Positions 1 through 8,526 of a stretch of DNA of 45,376 bases are shown in pieces. Each line of letters starts with the position of its first letter. The first letter of the stretch is position 1. The translations under genes were made by a program, and so were the position numbers. The stretch is from Heyndrickxia acidiproducens DSM 23148 (GTDB lineage: Bacteria > Bacillota > Bacilli > Bacillales > Bacillaceae_C), in the NCBI RefSeq assembly GCF_000374345.1, contig NZ_KB894003.1:1-45376 (forward strand), written 5' to 3'. Under the pieces are notes generated by a model. That model searched no databases, was not told the origin of the DNA, and saw nothing but the letters and a program-made list of their open reading frames with translations.

Positions 1-46
1 GAGCCGATAGCGCCCGCAGCTGGACAATAGAAAAGCGGAGGGCGCT
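1..46 (-). repeat. Dispersed repeat, partial copy at window edge
   Basis: Read on the minus strand, this edge carries the core CCGCTTTTCT..GTCCAGCTG..GCGCTATCGGCTC that recurs on the plus strand at 5582-5917, 31018-31075 and 45311-45376. It is noncoding and cut by the window boundary. The region from 47 to 184 shows nothing else recognisable apart from the ribosome binding site of the next gene. Confidence 0.7.
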
Positions 47-184
47 TGCCCATCGGCGTACGGATTTCACCGGGTGCAAATTCCAACCGAAAAGCTTGTC
101 GAAAAGCCGCTGTTGGGTTTACAATAAAGGCGCTGAATCCTTCTGACTTTTTCCACGATTATATGAATTCAGGGAGGCACAACA

Positions 185-889
185 ATGAAAATTATCTGTT
201 TTGGCGACAGCATTACGAGAGGCGTTACATGTATACGGGGAAGGCTCCGCATTTTAAAAGACAATTACCCTGCAGCCCTTCAATCCTGTTTCAAACACAG
301 CAGCGATACCGAAATTGTGAATAAAGGCGTTTTCAACGATAACTCCGACTTATTGGTGAAACGGCTTCAAAAAGATGTTATTCAGGAAAAGCCCGATGCT
401 GTTTTGATCTGCATTGGCGGAAACGACTGCAACTTCAAATGGGATGAGGTGGCTAAACACCCTGAGGAAGCACATATACCGATTGTACCGCCCGACAGAT
501 ATATTGCAAATCTTAAACATATTGTCGGCGAAATCAAGGAAAAAGGGATCACCCCCATCCTGCTGACACTGCCCCCGCTTGATCCAAAACGCTACTATCA
601 ATCCATTAGTGCTCGCTTTGGGAAAAGCATCAGCCACTGGATCGGTTTGACAGGAGGGATTGAACATTGGCACGGCAATTACAACCGCCGTTTAAAATCT
701 TTAATTCAGCAATTAAATGTGTCAAGCATTGATGTGCGGTCTGCAATTAAAAAAGCAGGCGACCTTAAAGACCTGATCAGTGATGACGGAATCCATTTGA
801 CCGCCAAAGGCTACAACGTGATGGGAAGAAAAATTTTCAAAGAACTGTCCGCAATACAGCTGCCGGGCCGCTCCCTGACCCATCCGTAA
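185..889 (+). CDS. SGNH/GDSL-family hydrolase (esterase/lipase-like)
   Basis: A 234-residue protein with the SGNH hydrolase blocks in order: GDS at residues 7-9 (catalytic Ser9), Gly48 in the block II position, GGND at 78-81, and D201-x-x-H204 near the C terminus (DGIHLTAKGY). These families hydrolyse ester bonds in lipids, acylated sugars or acetylated polysaccharides; the substrate cannot be read from the sequence. No signal peptide is visible, so a cytoplasmic enzyme is likely. The start follows GGAGG with an 8-base spacer. It stands alone, followed by about 360 bases without a gene. Confidence 0.85.
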   Translation: MKIICFGDSITRGVTCIRGRLRILKDNYPAALQSCFKHSSDTEIVNKGVFNDNSDLLVKRLQKDVIQEKPDAVLICIGGNDCNFKWDEVAKHPEEAHIPIVPPDRYIANLKHIVGEIKEKGITPILLTLPPLDPKRYYQSISARFGKSISHWIGLTGGIEHWHGNYNRRLKSLIQQLNVSSIDVRSAIKKAGDLKDLISDDGIHLTAKGYNVMGRKIFKELSAIQLPGRSLTHP

Positions 890-1249
890 GCAGCCGGGCG
901 AAAGCTTTGAATATACGGCAGTTTTACTGCAAAAATGCCTTTTGCGGCGTCCCTTTTTAAAAGCAGCATTCCTTTTTCCGCTGAAAATGGCTGAATGCTA
1001 AGAAGGGGTCGTTTGAGGTTTTTTAGTTTCTCTATGGCTTATCACAGCGTAAATTTCTGCCATCATCATTTTTTAATAATCCTATTACAGATTTGTAATA
1101 TCTTCTGTGTATAATACGAGTATCCCGGCTTCCGGAAAATGGGAATGACTATAGGACCGGTAAACGGGGTATAGCATGATGGGCTTCTATTCAGTGTGCG
1201 AGGCAGCCCGCAATCTGAGATGCTGAAAATGATGAATGGAGGATTCCTG
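890..1249. other. Intergenic region, possible promoter only
   Basis: No gene is seen. A TATAAT at 1110-1115 with TTACAG 19 bases upstream (1085-1090) could be a weak sigma-A promoter for the acyltransferase. Short hairpins (GCAAAA/TTTTGC near 930-950) are too weak to call a terminator. Confidence 0.3.
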
Positions 1250-2233
1250 ATGTCAGCTACAAGCAGAAGCTCCTATTTTGACAATGCAAAATTTATTTTA
1301 ATTTATCTGGTCGTGCTTGGGCATCTCATCAGCCCGTTTAAAGGCAATGATAATTTTTTGTTTACCTTGTATACCGTCATTTTCCTTTTTCATATGCCTG
1401 CTTTTATTTTGATCTCAGGCTATTTTTCAAAAAGTTTTAAAAAGAAAGGGCATCTTCTTAAAACGGTTAAAAAAATACTTGTTCCTTATTTAATTTTTCA
1501 AAGTATTTATTCCATTTATTATTATTTTACGGGTGTGGAACACAAACTTTCTTTTAACTACTTTGTCCCACATTGGTCATTATGGTTTTTGCTGAGTTTA
1601 TTTTTTTGGAATATTTTTCTGTACTTTTTTGCCCGAATCCGCTGGACCGGCCTCGGGATTGCAGTTGTCCTGGGAATTGGCATTGGATATTGGGATGATG
1701 CCGGCAGCTTTCTAAGCCTGTCCCGCACATTTGTGTTTTTCCCGTATTTCCTGCTGGGGTATTTGCTTGAGCCGGCACATCTGCAAAAAATCAGAAGTAT
1801 CCCTTATGGTGGGGCCATCGGGATTTCCATCCTTTGCGCTGCACTTTTGCTTGCAGGCTGGTCATTTCCAAAAGACGCGGTGCCATGGCTGCTCGGTGAC
1901 ACTTCCTACGCAGGAATGGGAGGGGAAAATCTGCTTGACGGAGCAATCCGGACCGGCCAGTATGCCGCCACTTTAATCTTGATTTTAGGATTTTTCCTGA
2001 TCATTCCGAATAAAGGGTTCAAGCTTACCAAGATTGGCGAACGGACTTTATACGTCTATCTGCTGCACGGATTTATCATTAAGACGATGGAAACATTTGC
2101 ATCCGGACATGTATTAGACTGGATCGCAAGCCATTATTTGCTGCTCATGATCTTTTCTTTCGCCATCTGCCTTTTCTCCGGCAGCTACTTTATGCGGAGA
2201 TTTACAAAACCGATTATCGAACTTAAAATATAA
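1250..2233 (+). CDS. Membrane acyltransferase, acyltransferase-3 family
   Basis: A 327-residue polytopic membrane protein with about ten hydrophobic segments. The N terminus (FDNAKFILIYLVVLGHL, then FHMPAFILISGYFS) is the hallmark of the acyltransferase-3 / fucose 4-O-acetylase-like family, which transfers acyl groups, usually acetyl, to extracytoplasmic sugars. The His in LGHL corresponds to the conserved catalytic region. An earlier in-frame ATG at 1196 exists, but the ATG at 1250 sits 7 bases after GGAGG and is where homology begins. The acceptor glycan is unknown, and no glycan locus is adjacent. Confidence 0.8.
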   Translation: MSATSRSSYFDNAKFILIYLVVLGHLISPFKGNDNFLFTLYTVIFLFHMPAFILISGYFSKSFKKKGHLLKTVKKILVPYLIFQSIYSIYYYFTGVEHKLSFNYFVPHWSLWFLLSLFFWNIFLYFFARIRWTGLGIAVVLGIGIGYWDDAGSFLSLSRTFVFFPYFLLGYLLEPAHLQKIRSIPYGGAIGISILCAALLLAGWSFPKDAVPWLLGDTSYAGMGGENLLDGAIRTGQYAATLILILGFFLIIPNKGFKLTKIGERTLYVYLLHGFIIKTMETFASGHVLDWIASHYLLLMIFSFAICLFSGSYFMRRFTKPIIELKI

Positions 2234-2236
2234 AGA

Positions 2237-2285
2237 AAACCGGCGCTCCGGAAAGTGGTTAAACTTTTTAGAACGCCGGTTTTTT
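2237..2285. terminator. Bidirectional intrinsic terminator
   Basis: AAACCGGCGCT pairs with AACGCCGGTTT, with T-runs on both strands. It lies between the convergent acyltransferase and spoVR genes. Confidence 0.8.
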
Positions 2286-2290
2286 GCTGT

Positions 2291-3700
2291 TCATAAATAT
2301 TTGCGCTGTACGCTTCGGCCGTCGTAGCTGAAGAGCATCTGTTTTTCTTCGACAATCGTTTCGATATGGACGCTCCTGCCCCATAGCTGTTGAAGATAAG
2401 GCAGCACTTTTTCCAGGTATTCCAAGTCCAGTTCAATGTCTTCATACCAATGCTTAATATATAATTCCCCATTTTTCATATAATCGCCATCCGTTACTGT
2501 TAAATACGGGAATCCGCCGTTTACACGCATGCTGACAAGCTGGTCGCGGATCTGCCGCCATTCTTTGTCCACGACCTTATAGTCACGCCCCTGTTTTTGG
2601 AATAAATACATGTCTTCCCTTGTCACCAGTTCTTTTGTCAAATAATTGCGCAGAAACGAAATGTCGGATTCGACTTCGCGGACTTCAAAGATTTTTTCGC
2701 GCCCTGTTCCTTCCTTAACCCCCCTTTTCTTCATTTCTTCGGTCGGATGGTTCCATCGTTCCTCGATGTCTTCAAAAATTTTTATCCCGAGATAATACGG
2801 GTTAATTCCCGTCCGTGACGGCTGTACCACACCGGCATTCAGCTTCGCATATTCAATTGCTTCATTTGTGGTCAAATCAAGTTCACGCATGATGCGCTGA
2901 TGCCAAAAAGAAGCCCAGCCTTCGTTCATGATTTTTGTTTCCAGCTGCGGCCAGAAATACAGCATTTCTTCGCGGATCATGGTCATAATGTCGCGCTGCC
3001 AGTCTGTCAGTTCACGGCTGTATTGTTCAATAAACAGGACTATATCTTTTTCAGGGGCAGGCGGAAACTTTTTGCCTTTTTTTTCCGGCTGTTTTTCCGA
3101 TTTCGCATCATCTAAACCCCATAGTTCATCGTAAGGGCCCGTTTTCCGTTTTGGTTCTTTCTCCCACTCTTCCTCTTCCTCCATTGTCCAGCTCAGTTTC
3201 GGCCGCATCAGGGACGGGTCAATATGTTCTTCAATCGCAAGCACCGCATCAATAAACGTTTCCACTTCCTTTTTTCCGTATTTGATTTCATAGGCGCGAA
3301 TCCGTTCTGCGGTGGCCGCCATGCTTTCCACCATATCGCGCTTCGTATTTTGGAAGCGGACATTATTTTTGAAAAAGTCGCAGTGTGCCAATACATGTGC
3401 CACAATCAATTTATTCTGGACAAGTGAGTTCGAATCAAGCAAAAAGGCATAGCACGGATCGGAATTGATGACAAGCTCATAAATTTTGCTCAACCCCAAA
3501 TCATATTGCAACTTCATTTTGAAAAACTGCTTGCCAAAACTCCAATGCGAAAACCGTGTTGGCATACCGTAAGCGCCAAATGTATAAATAATGTCGGCAG
3601 GGCAGACTTCGTACCGCATTGGATAAAAATCAAGCCCGAAACCGGTTGCGACTTCGGTAATTTCTTCAATCGCATATTGCAGGCTCTCCTGTTCGTTCAT
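2291..3700 (-). CDS. spoVR: SpoVR family stage V sporulation protein
   Basis: A 469-residue protein matching SpoVR over its length: N-terminal [30 protein letters not shown] region, the [10 protein letters not shown] segment, [13 protein letters not shown], and [15 protein letters not shown] in the C-terminal half. In B. subtilis SpoVR is involved in spore cortex formation and is made in the mother cell. An acidic, Lys/Glu-rich insert lies near residues 165-215. SpoVR proteins are usually genetically linked to PrkA and YhbH; here those are 13 kb away on the same strand. A candidate sigma-E promoter lies at 3753-3781. RBS GGGGAGG precedes the ATG. Confidence 0.95.
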   Translation of the reverse strand: MNEQESLQYAIEEITEVATGFGLDFYPMRYEVCPADIIYTFGAYGMPTRFSHWSFGKQFFKMKLQYDLGLSKIYELVINSDPCYAFLLDSNSLVQNKLIVAHVLAHCDFFKNNVRFQNTKRDMVESMAATAERIRAYEIKYGKKEVETFIDAVLAIEEHIDPSLMRPKLSWTMEEEEEWEKEPKRKTGPYDELWGLDDAKSEKQPEKKGKKFPPAPEKDIVLFIEQYSRELTDWQRDIMTMIREEMLYFWPQLETKIMNEGWASFWHQRIMRELDLTTNEAIEYAKLNAGVVQPSRTGINPYYLGIKIFEDIEERWNHPTEEMKKRGVKEGTGREKIFEVREVESDISFLRNYLTKELVTREDMYLFQKQGRDYKVVDKEWRQIRDQLVSMRVNGGFPYLTVTDGDYMKNGELYIKHWYEDIELDLEYLEKVLPYLQQLWGRSVHIETIVEEKQMLFSYDGRSVQRKYL

Positions 3701-3752
3701 CCTGTTTCCTCCCCATCGTAAAATAATGCCGCTGGTTCACACCCTTTCTCCC

Positions 3753-3781
3753 AATGTATGAACAAATCAGAAAAAACATGA
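3753..3781 (-). promoter_or_regulatory. Candidate sigma-E promoter of spoVR
   Basis: On the minus strand TCATGTT (-35), 14 bases, then CATACATT (-10), near the sigma-E consensus KMATATT / CATACAMT. The same layout precedes prkA. Confidence 0.55.
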
Positions 3782-3806
3782 GGACAGAAAAGGATTTTTC
3801 TGATTT
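3764..3806 (-). terminator. Inverted repeat downstream of the MFS gene
   Basis: A perfect 12-bp stem (AAATCAGAAAAA / TTTTTCTGATTT) follows the MFS stop on the minus strand. There is no clear U-run after it. Its loop overlaps the spoVR -35. Confidence 0.4.
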
Positions 3807-3854
3807 ATATCGAATAAGGGATAAGAGTTGGACGATGAAGGGAAATGGCTTGTA

Positions 3855-5045
3855 TTATAAATGCTTTCCTATTTTATAAATGGGAAACAGATTAACCAAT
3901 AAAAGCAGGGCAGAGGCCATAAAGACGGCTGTGGCGCCGAAATGTTCACCAAACCAGCCTGCTGCAAGGGTAGCAAGGCCGAAAGCAATCAAAACCAGTA
4001 CGCCCTGGGCAGCATATACATCCGGCAAAGCCCTAAAATCCGTTTCTGTCTGTATAACCGTATTTAAAATGACTTTTTTCAGTTGGTCAAAGCAGCCGTA
4101 CAACAGCGACAAAATAAGGACAGCCGTTTTATTACTGCTGATGCCGAAAAGAAAGGTGGACAAGGCTGCCAGTAAGCAGCAGATCAACAAGGCGGCGGGC
4201 CGCTTTGTGGCGAAGAACCCGTGCATTCTAAACAGCAGTATGCCCGCCAAAATAAGGCCTGCAAAAAAGCTGCTGTTGATCAGCCCCCACCATATTTCGC
4301 CGGCATGGAGTTTTTGCTCAGTGAAAAACAGCAGTACTGCTGCTATCCATACAACATTGGCAATCGATTCGGTTAAATAAACAAGATGGGCGAGCCGCAG
4401 CGATTTTTTCTTCCATATCGCAAGCCAGCCTGCGCCAAGGCTTTTTGTGTACGATCGTAAGGAGCGCTTTCGGGCTTGTGCTCTTGCGTGTTTCGGCAGG
4501 CCGTACATAAGCAGCGCAGCACATAAGGATAAAAAGGCCGCGGCCCGGAACATACCAGCCGGCTGTATGACAGCTGTCAGAACACCGCCGATTGCCCAGC
4601 CGCTCAGCTGGGTGATTTGCGCTAATGACGATAACAGCCCGTTTGTTTTCAGGAGTTCTTCCCTGTTTGCAAGCGATGGAATCATTGAATTGGAAACCGG
4701 GAGCGACCATCCATCCAGAAAGGCGATCAGTGCCGCCAATACCAATATTACCGGCATCGAAAATGTCTGCCCGGCTGCCACTGTTTGAGCAGCGAACAAA
4801 ATCGTTTTAAGTGTTTGCGAACCGGCAAGCAAATGCTTGAATGGGTAGCGGATGACAAGCACCGGCGCCAGGATGCTGCCGGTATATTTGGAAAATGTTA
4901 TGATAAAAACAACAAAGGCCATTTGCTGCAGAGAACCGGTTAATGCGTTTACAGTTGTAAGGATTGCAATGATATAAAATATATCGCCGTAGTTGGCGAA
5001 AAATTGGCCGAGCCACAGATATTTGAAAGCTTTTGTCCGCATCAT
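3855..5045 (-). CDS. MFS transporter
   Basis: A roughly 396-residue protein with about 12 hydrophobic segments and MFS-type character: FKYLWLGQFFANYGDIFYIIAI at the N terminus, typical of the MFS drug/macrolide exporter-like groups. Substrate cannot be assigned. The longest frame opens at 5096, but paired ATG codons at 5045 and 5042 follow AAAGGGG, so translation most likely begins there. It is transcribed away from the small YhdB-like gene. It appears to be monocistronic. Confidence 0.75.
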   Translation of the reverse strand: MMRTKAFKYLWLGQFFANYGDIFYIIAILTTVNALTGSLQQMAFVVFIITFSKYTGSILAPVLVIRYPFKHLLAGSQTLKTILFAAQTVAAGQTFSMPVILVLAALIAFLDGWSLPVSNSMIPSLANREELLKTNGLLSSLAQITQLSGWAIGGVLTAVIQPAGMFRAAAFLSLCAALLMYGLPKHARAQARKRSLRSYTKSLGAGWLAIWKKKSLRLAHLVYLTESIANVVWIAAVLLFFTEQKLHAGEIWWGLINSSFFAGLILAGILLFRMHGFFATKRPAALLICCLLAALSTFLFGISSNKTAVLILSLLYGCFDQLKKVILNTVIQTETDFRALPDVYAAQGVLVLIAFGLATLAAGWFGEHFGATAVFMASALLLLVNLFPIYKIGKHL

Positions 5046-5275
5046 GATCCCCTTTCTTTTCGATTTTAAGCGGGTACTTGGGATTTTATGCATCACATCG
5101 GCTTGTTCTCACCTTGCTTTTTAGCATCCGATACATGCCAAATACCAACAGTGCGGATGTATGGCACACTCCAACTTTTTCTGCGTGCAAAAAAGAAGGA
5201 TCCACATACAATAATGTTAAGGCCTTCAAAGAATTTGCTTTAACTTTGCAAATGCAGCAGAAAGGGGGCTATTGG

Positions 5276-5521
5276 GTGAATCCCATTGATTATGACCGCG
5301 CCTTATACTACACCCACCGTTCCCAGTGGGATAATTTATTAATCCTCATGGTGCGGACAAAGGATGATTTTCTTTCTAAAAAAATTGAACACGTCTTGCA
5401 CGCGTATCATTTCTCGCATGATTATGCGGTAATTGAGCACTGTTTATATGGGTTATTCCGCTATTTGGACCATGCAAGTGAAGTATCGGAAACAAGCCAT
5501 GAGGCGTACGCCTGCGATTAG
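5276..5521 (+). CDS. yhdB: YhdB-like small protein
   Basis: An 81-residue soluble protein. The open frame extends back to 5078, but the convincing start is GTG at 5276, 8 bases after AGAAAGGGGG. That gives M-NPIDYDRALYYTHRSQWDNL, resembling the B. subtilis YhdB family (about 80 residues, function unknown). Its position near spoVR also fits the B. subtilis yhd/spoVR neighbourhood. The upstream part of the longer frame overlaps the MFS leader and is probably untranslated. Confidence 0.65.
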   Translation: MNPIDYDRALYYTHRSQWDNLLILMVRTKDDFLSKKIEHVLHAYHFSHDYAVIEHCLYGLFRYLDHASEVSETSHEAYACD

Positions 5522-5581
5522 TTTTGCCGCCGGCTGGTGCTGGTTTCCAGCCGGCAATACTGTAAGTTCATTTAAGCACTG

Positions 5582-5917
5582 CCGCTTTTCTTTGTCCAGC
5601 TGCGGCTCCTATTGGCTAGCGAATTTTCTTGCCCGCTCCCTGCGATAAGTCAACATCGGCTCGTCCCTCGCCGTGTTTCCTTTATCTCAGTCGCGGTCCA
5701 TGAAATCCGTACGCCAATGAACAGTCGCCTCCGCTTTTCTTTGTCCAGCTGCGGCTCCTATTGGCTAGCGGATTTTCTTGCCCGCTCCCTGCGATAAGTC
5801 AACATCGGCTCGTCCCTCGCCGTGTTTCCTTTATCTCAGTCGCGGTCCATGAAATCCGTACGCCAATGAACAGTCGCCTCCGCTTTTCTTTGTCCAGCTG
5901 CAGGCGCTATCGGCTCG
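5582..5917 (+). repeat. 149-bp tandem repeats of the dispersed element
   Basis: CCGCTTTTCTTTGTCCAGCT starts at 5582, 5731 and 5880, a strict 149-bp period: two near-identical full units and a third truncated after about 38 bases, where it switches to the GCGCTATCGGCTC variant. Between cores each unit holds an identical spacer (CGATAAGTCAACATCGGCTC onward). Open frames inside are repeated in register and are artefacts of the repeat. Confidence 0.9.
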
Positions 5918-6012
5918 TTTTTCTATTTTACATCATACCCTGTTGAATACTATAATTTACAAGGCAGAGGATTGTTTTTTTACCAAGTCCTACTATATGA
6001 GGAGGAAAGGAT

Positions 6013-6450
6013 TTGAAGGCGGAACGGAGAGAGAATATGTGGTTCTTCGCATGGGCTGTTGCGGTTGTTGCGATGTGCGGGAGCTTATACTTTTCGGAAA
6101 TCAGGGGCTACGAACCATGTGAATTATGCTGGTACCAGCGGATTTTAATGTATCCAATGGCGATTTTAATCGGCATTTCAGTAGTAAGAAAAGAGTACCG
6201 TTTATCCCTGTACACAACGGTTTTATCAGGAATTGGAATGTTCGTCTCGCTTTATCATTACAGTTTGCAGAAATTTTCAATATTTTCAGACCATTCCCCG
6301 GCATGCGGAAGGGTTCCGTGTACAGCTGAATATATCAACTGGCTGGGGTTTATAACGATTCCTTTTCTTGCGCTCACAGCTTTTATCCTTATTTTTATTT
6401 CAAGTCTTCTTGTCTGGAAATGGACAACCTCCTCTTCCAACCCAAGTTGA
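6013..6450 (+). CDS. bdbC: Disulfide oxidoreductase, DsbB/BdbC type
   Basis: A 145-residue membrane protein with four hydrophobic helices. It has both redox pairs of the DsbB/BdbC family: C36-E-L-C39 after the first helix and C98/C103 (CGRVPC) in the second extracytoplasmic loop. It should reoxidise an extracytoplasmic thiol oxidase and pass electrons to quinone. The start is TTG at 6013 after AGGAGG; no better ATG lies upstream. It is followed after 40 bases by a CPHC thioredoxin-like gene, which makes a thiol-oxidation pair. Confidence 0.9.
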   Translation: MKAERRENMWFFAWAVAVVAMCGSLYFSEIRGYEPCELCWYQRILMYPMAILIGISVVRKEYRLSLYTTVLSGIGMFVSLYHYSLQKFSIFSDHSPACGRVPCTAEYINWLGFITIPFLALTAFILIFISSLLVWKWTTSSSNPS

Positions 6451-6490
6451 CAGGATCCGCTTTTATTTTGATCAATCAGGAGGATTAGGA

Positions 6491-6970
6491 ATGAAAAAAG
6501 TCATTATATTTTTGACCATCATCATCGTTTTATTTGCCGGCATTGTGGCCGTCACAAAATATCAGCAAAACAAGGAAGCTAAAAACAATCCGTATGCAGG
6601 CGCCAAAAGCGTTAACGAGCTCAAGGCGGAAACAAAAGAGCAGCTGGATGATCCATTGTACCAAAACATTATTTTACCGAAAACTTTAAAAAGCAATCTA
6701 AATGCCGGCAAAGACGTGACTGTTTATTTTTACAGCCCGACATGCCCGCACTGCAAAAGGACAACCCCCATCGTTTCATCCGTTACCAAAGAAATGGGGA
6801 TCGATCTCAAGCAATTTAACCTATATGAATTCGATAATGGCTGGGACGAGTATGCGATTAAATTCACGCCTACTGTCGTTTACTACGATAACGGGAAAGA
6901 AGTTGCGCGGATCGTCGGCGAACATACGAAAGCAGAATTCGAGTCGTGGTTCAAAAAAAATGTAAAATAG
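6491..6970 (+). CDS. Membrane-anchored thioredoxin-like protein (CPHC)
   Basis: A 159-residue protein: an N-terminal membrane anchor (about residues 4-21), then a thioredoxin fold facing the outside with active site C85-P-H-C88 and the cis-proline loop FTPTVVY (Pro127). A CPHC centre is typical of oxidising DsbA-like enzymes. Its position 40 bases downstream of bdbC suggests it is the partner that BdbC reoxidises (inference). The frame is open further upstream, but ATG 6491 has AGGAGG in front. It is shorter than BdbD, so it may be a BdbA-like or other thiol protein. Confidence 0.8.
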   Translation: MKKVIIFLTIIIVLFAGIVAVTKYQQNKEAKNNPYAGAKSVNELKAETKEQLDDPLYQNIILPKTLKSNLNAGKDVTVYFYSPTCPHCKRTTPIVSSVTKEMGIDLKQFNLYEFDNGWDEYAIKFTPTVVYYDNGKEVARIVGEHTKAEFESWFKKNVK

Positions 6971-6980
6971 CAGCCAAAAG

Positions 6981-7015
6981 AAAAGGCACGGAATTATCCG
7001 TGCCTTTTCTTTTTA
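6981..7015. terminator. Bidirectional intrinsic terminator
   Basis: A perfect 12-bp stem (AAAAGGCACGGA / TCCGTGCCTTTT) with a 4-base loop and T-runs on both sides, between convergent genes. Confidence 0.9.
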
Positions 7016-7405
7016 AATCAGCAAACGATTGGCAGCTTTGTTAAAAATACTGAAACCATTGTTTTTTTCTATTGAAAACTGGCTGAACGAGAATGGAAAA
7101 TGCAAACCATTCTGTTCAAGAAAATACTTGTTAAATTCAAATAGCTCAATATAATATTGCTTTTTCTTTTCTTTCGCTTCCAATATCGAAATAATCGTCT
7201 GCAAACTGGAAATGATTTGATACCCCTCTTTTAAGGTACCGATTTGTTTATACGGAGAATCGGAAAGAGAAAGAACATTACTCGCTTGATATTCAACAAT
7301 TTGTTCATCATTAAAATACTTTGGAAAGACTTCCGTGTACATATATTGTACCAATTCTTCTATTTTCTCTATTTGATCTTCAGTAGATGCAAATACGACT
7401 TTCAC
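7013..7405 (-). CDS. yhcU: YhcU-like protein (DUF5365)
   Basis: A 130-residue soluble protein, MKVVFASTEDQIEKIEELV onward, resembling the B. subtilis YhcU / DUF5365 family of unknown function. It has no membrane segment or known catalytic motif. GGGTGGG precedes the ATG. It is convergent with the thioredoxin-like gene and shares its terminator. The synteny (yhc/yhd/yhb genes nearby) agrees with the assignment. Confidence 0.65.
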   Translation of the reverse strand: MKVVFASTEDQIEKIEELVQYMYTEVFPKYFNDEQIVEYQASNVLSLSDSPYKQIGTLKEGYQIISSLQTIISILEAKEKKKQYYIELFEFNKYFLEQNGLHFPFSFSQFSIEKNNGFSIFNKAANRLLI

Positions 7406-7893
7406 AAAAGACCCACCCTTTTAAATATGATACGCACAATTCTTATTATGTAAATAGCTGCCGCACCGCAACAAGCAGATAGTCCGCTTTTATAAATATT
7501 TTTGAAGAGCTTGGCGGCTGCACGACCCTTATGTTTATTACAAGAATAACACATCTCTACAGGCAAAAAAGATGGTAAATGTGACCATGGCCTTGAAGAT
7601 CTGCCTGCCACTTCAGCATGCCAGGACTACATATTTTTATTTGGCGGGGGTACAGTATGTAAAAAGGATATGTATATAAAGTGAATTAAATACTTCAGGA
7701 CCCGGCATCCAATTGCATGATTTTTACGTTTTACAGCTTTGTTCATCTTATATAGCTGCAAATTTTTATTTGGCACGGGCAATAACTTTGTAATCGCATT
7801 CACAATTTATTTTCGACATTCTTCTTTTATATTCGCACAAAATCAGATAAAATAAAGACGTTTGATAATTTAAAGCATACAGGAGGCTTACAT
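7406..7893. other. Intergenic region without a recognisable gene
   Basis: A 69-codon minus-strand frame at 7402-7611 has no plausible ribosome binding site or family resemblance. The phrase TTTTTATTTGGC occurs twice (near 7635 and 7766). A weak TAAAAT near 7849 may be the -10 of the phosphate genes. No riboswitch was recognised. Confidence 0.4.
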
Positions 7894-8514
7894 ATGGTAT
7901 TTAAAAATAAGAAGGATAAGTTTGCCGTGCTGCTTGGAAATATCTCTACAAACCTCCGGGAAGCATCCAACTATTTTGCTGATTATAAACTTCATAATAC
8001 AGAAGAATTGAAAATTTTTGCTGAAAAAATGAAGGAATATGAACGCAACGGTGATACATATGTCCACGATATGATTTTGGAACTCAATGATGCCTTTATT
8101 ACCCCGATTGAACGCGAAGATCTTCTCGCCCTGACCAACAGCCTTGATGATGTCCTCGACGGCATTGAAGAATGCTCCGGGCTGCTCGAAATGTACAATA
8201 TTACCACTGCAGATGAATTTATGATCCAATTTGTTGACAAGATCAGAAATTGTACTGCCGAAATTGAAAAAGCAATCGACATTGTTTTTTCGAAAAAGCT
8301 CGACAAAGTTCGTCCGCATGCGATCAAAATTAAAGAGTATGAGTCCCATGCCGATGATATTTTAAGGAAATCCCTGATTCACCTTTTTCAAAACGAAACA
8401 GACCCGATCCGCTTAATCAAATATAAAGATCTTTATGAAAGCCTGGAAGATGTTGCGGACTATTGCCAAACAGTGGCAAACATACTTGAGACAATTATTA
8501 TGAAAAATGCGTAA
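7894..8514 (+). CDS. ykaA: DUF47 family phosphate-transport accessory protein
   Basis: A 206-residue, largely helical, soluble protein of the DUF47/PhoU-like family (Pit accessory protein). Recognisable parts are NLREASNYFADY near the start, ERNGDTYVHDMILELNDAFITPIEREDL in the middle, and YESHADDILRKSLIHLF later. DUF47 proteins are encoded with Pit permeases and are thought to control them. AGGAGG precedes the ATG. It lies 12 bases ahead of the Pit gene, as in B. subtilis ykaA-pit. Confidence 0.9.
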   Translation: MVFKNKKDKFAVLLGNISTNLREASNYFADYKLHNTEELKIFAEKMKEYERNGDTYVHDMILELNDAFITPIEREDLLALTNSLDDVLDGIEECSGLLEMYNITTADEFMIQFVDKIRNCTAEIEKAIDIVFSKKLDKVRPHAIKIKEYESHADDILRKSLIHLFQNETDPIRLIKYKDLYESLEDVADYCQTVANILETIIMKNA

Positions 8515-8526
8515 GGAGTCTGTCGA

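Noticed and set aside
5612..5946. Repeated 61-codon frames
   Set aside because: They lie inside the 149-bp tandem repeat, are copies of each other, and have no ribosome binding site.
7402..7611. 69-codon minus-strand frame upstream of yhcU
   Set aside because: No ribosome binding site, no family resemblance, and Cys/Arg composition typical of a chance frame.
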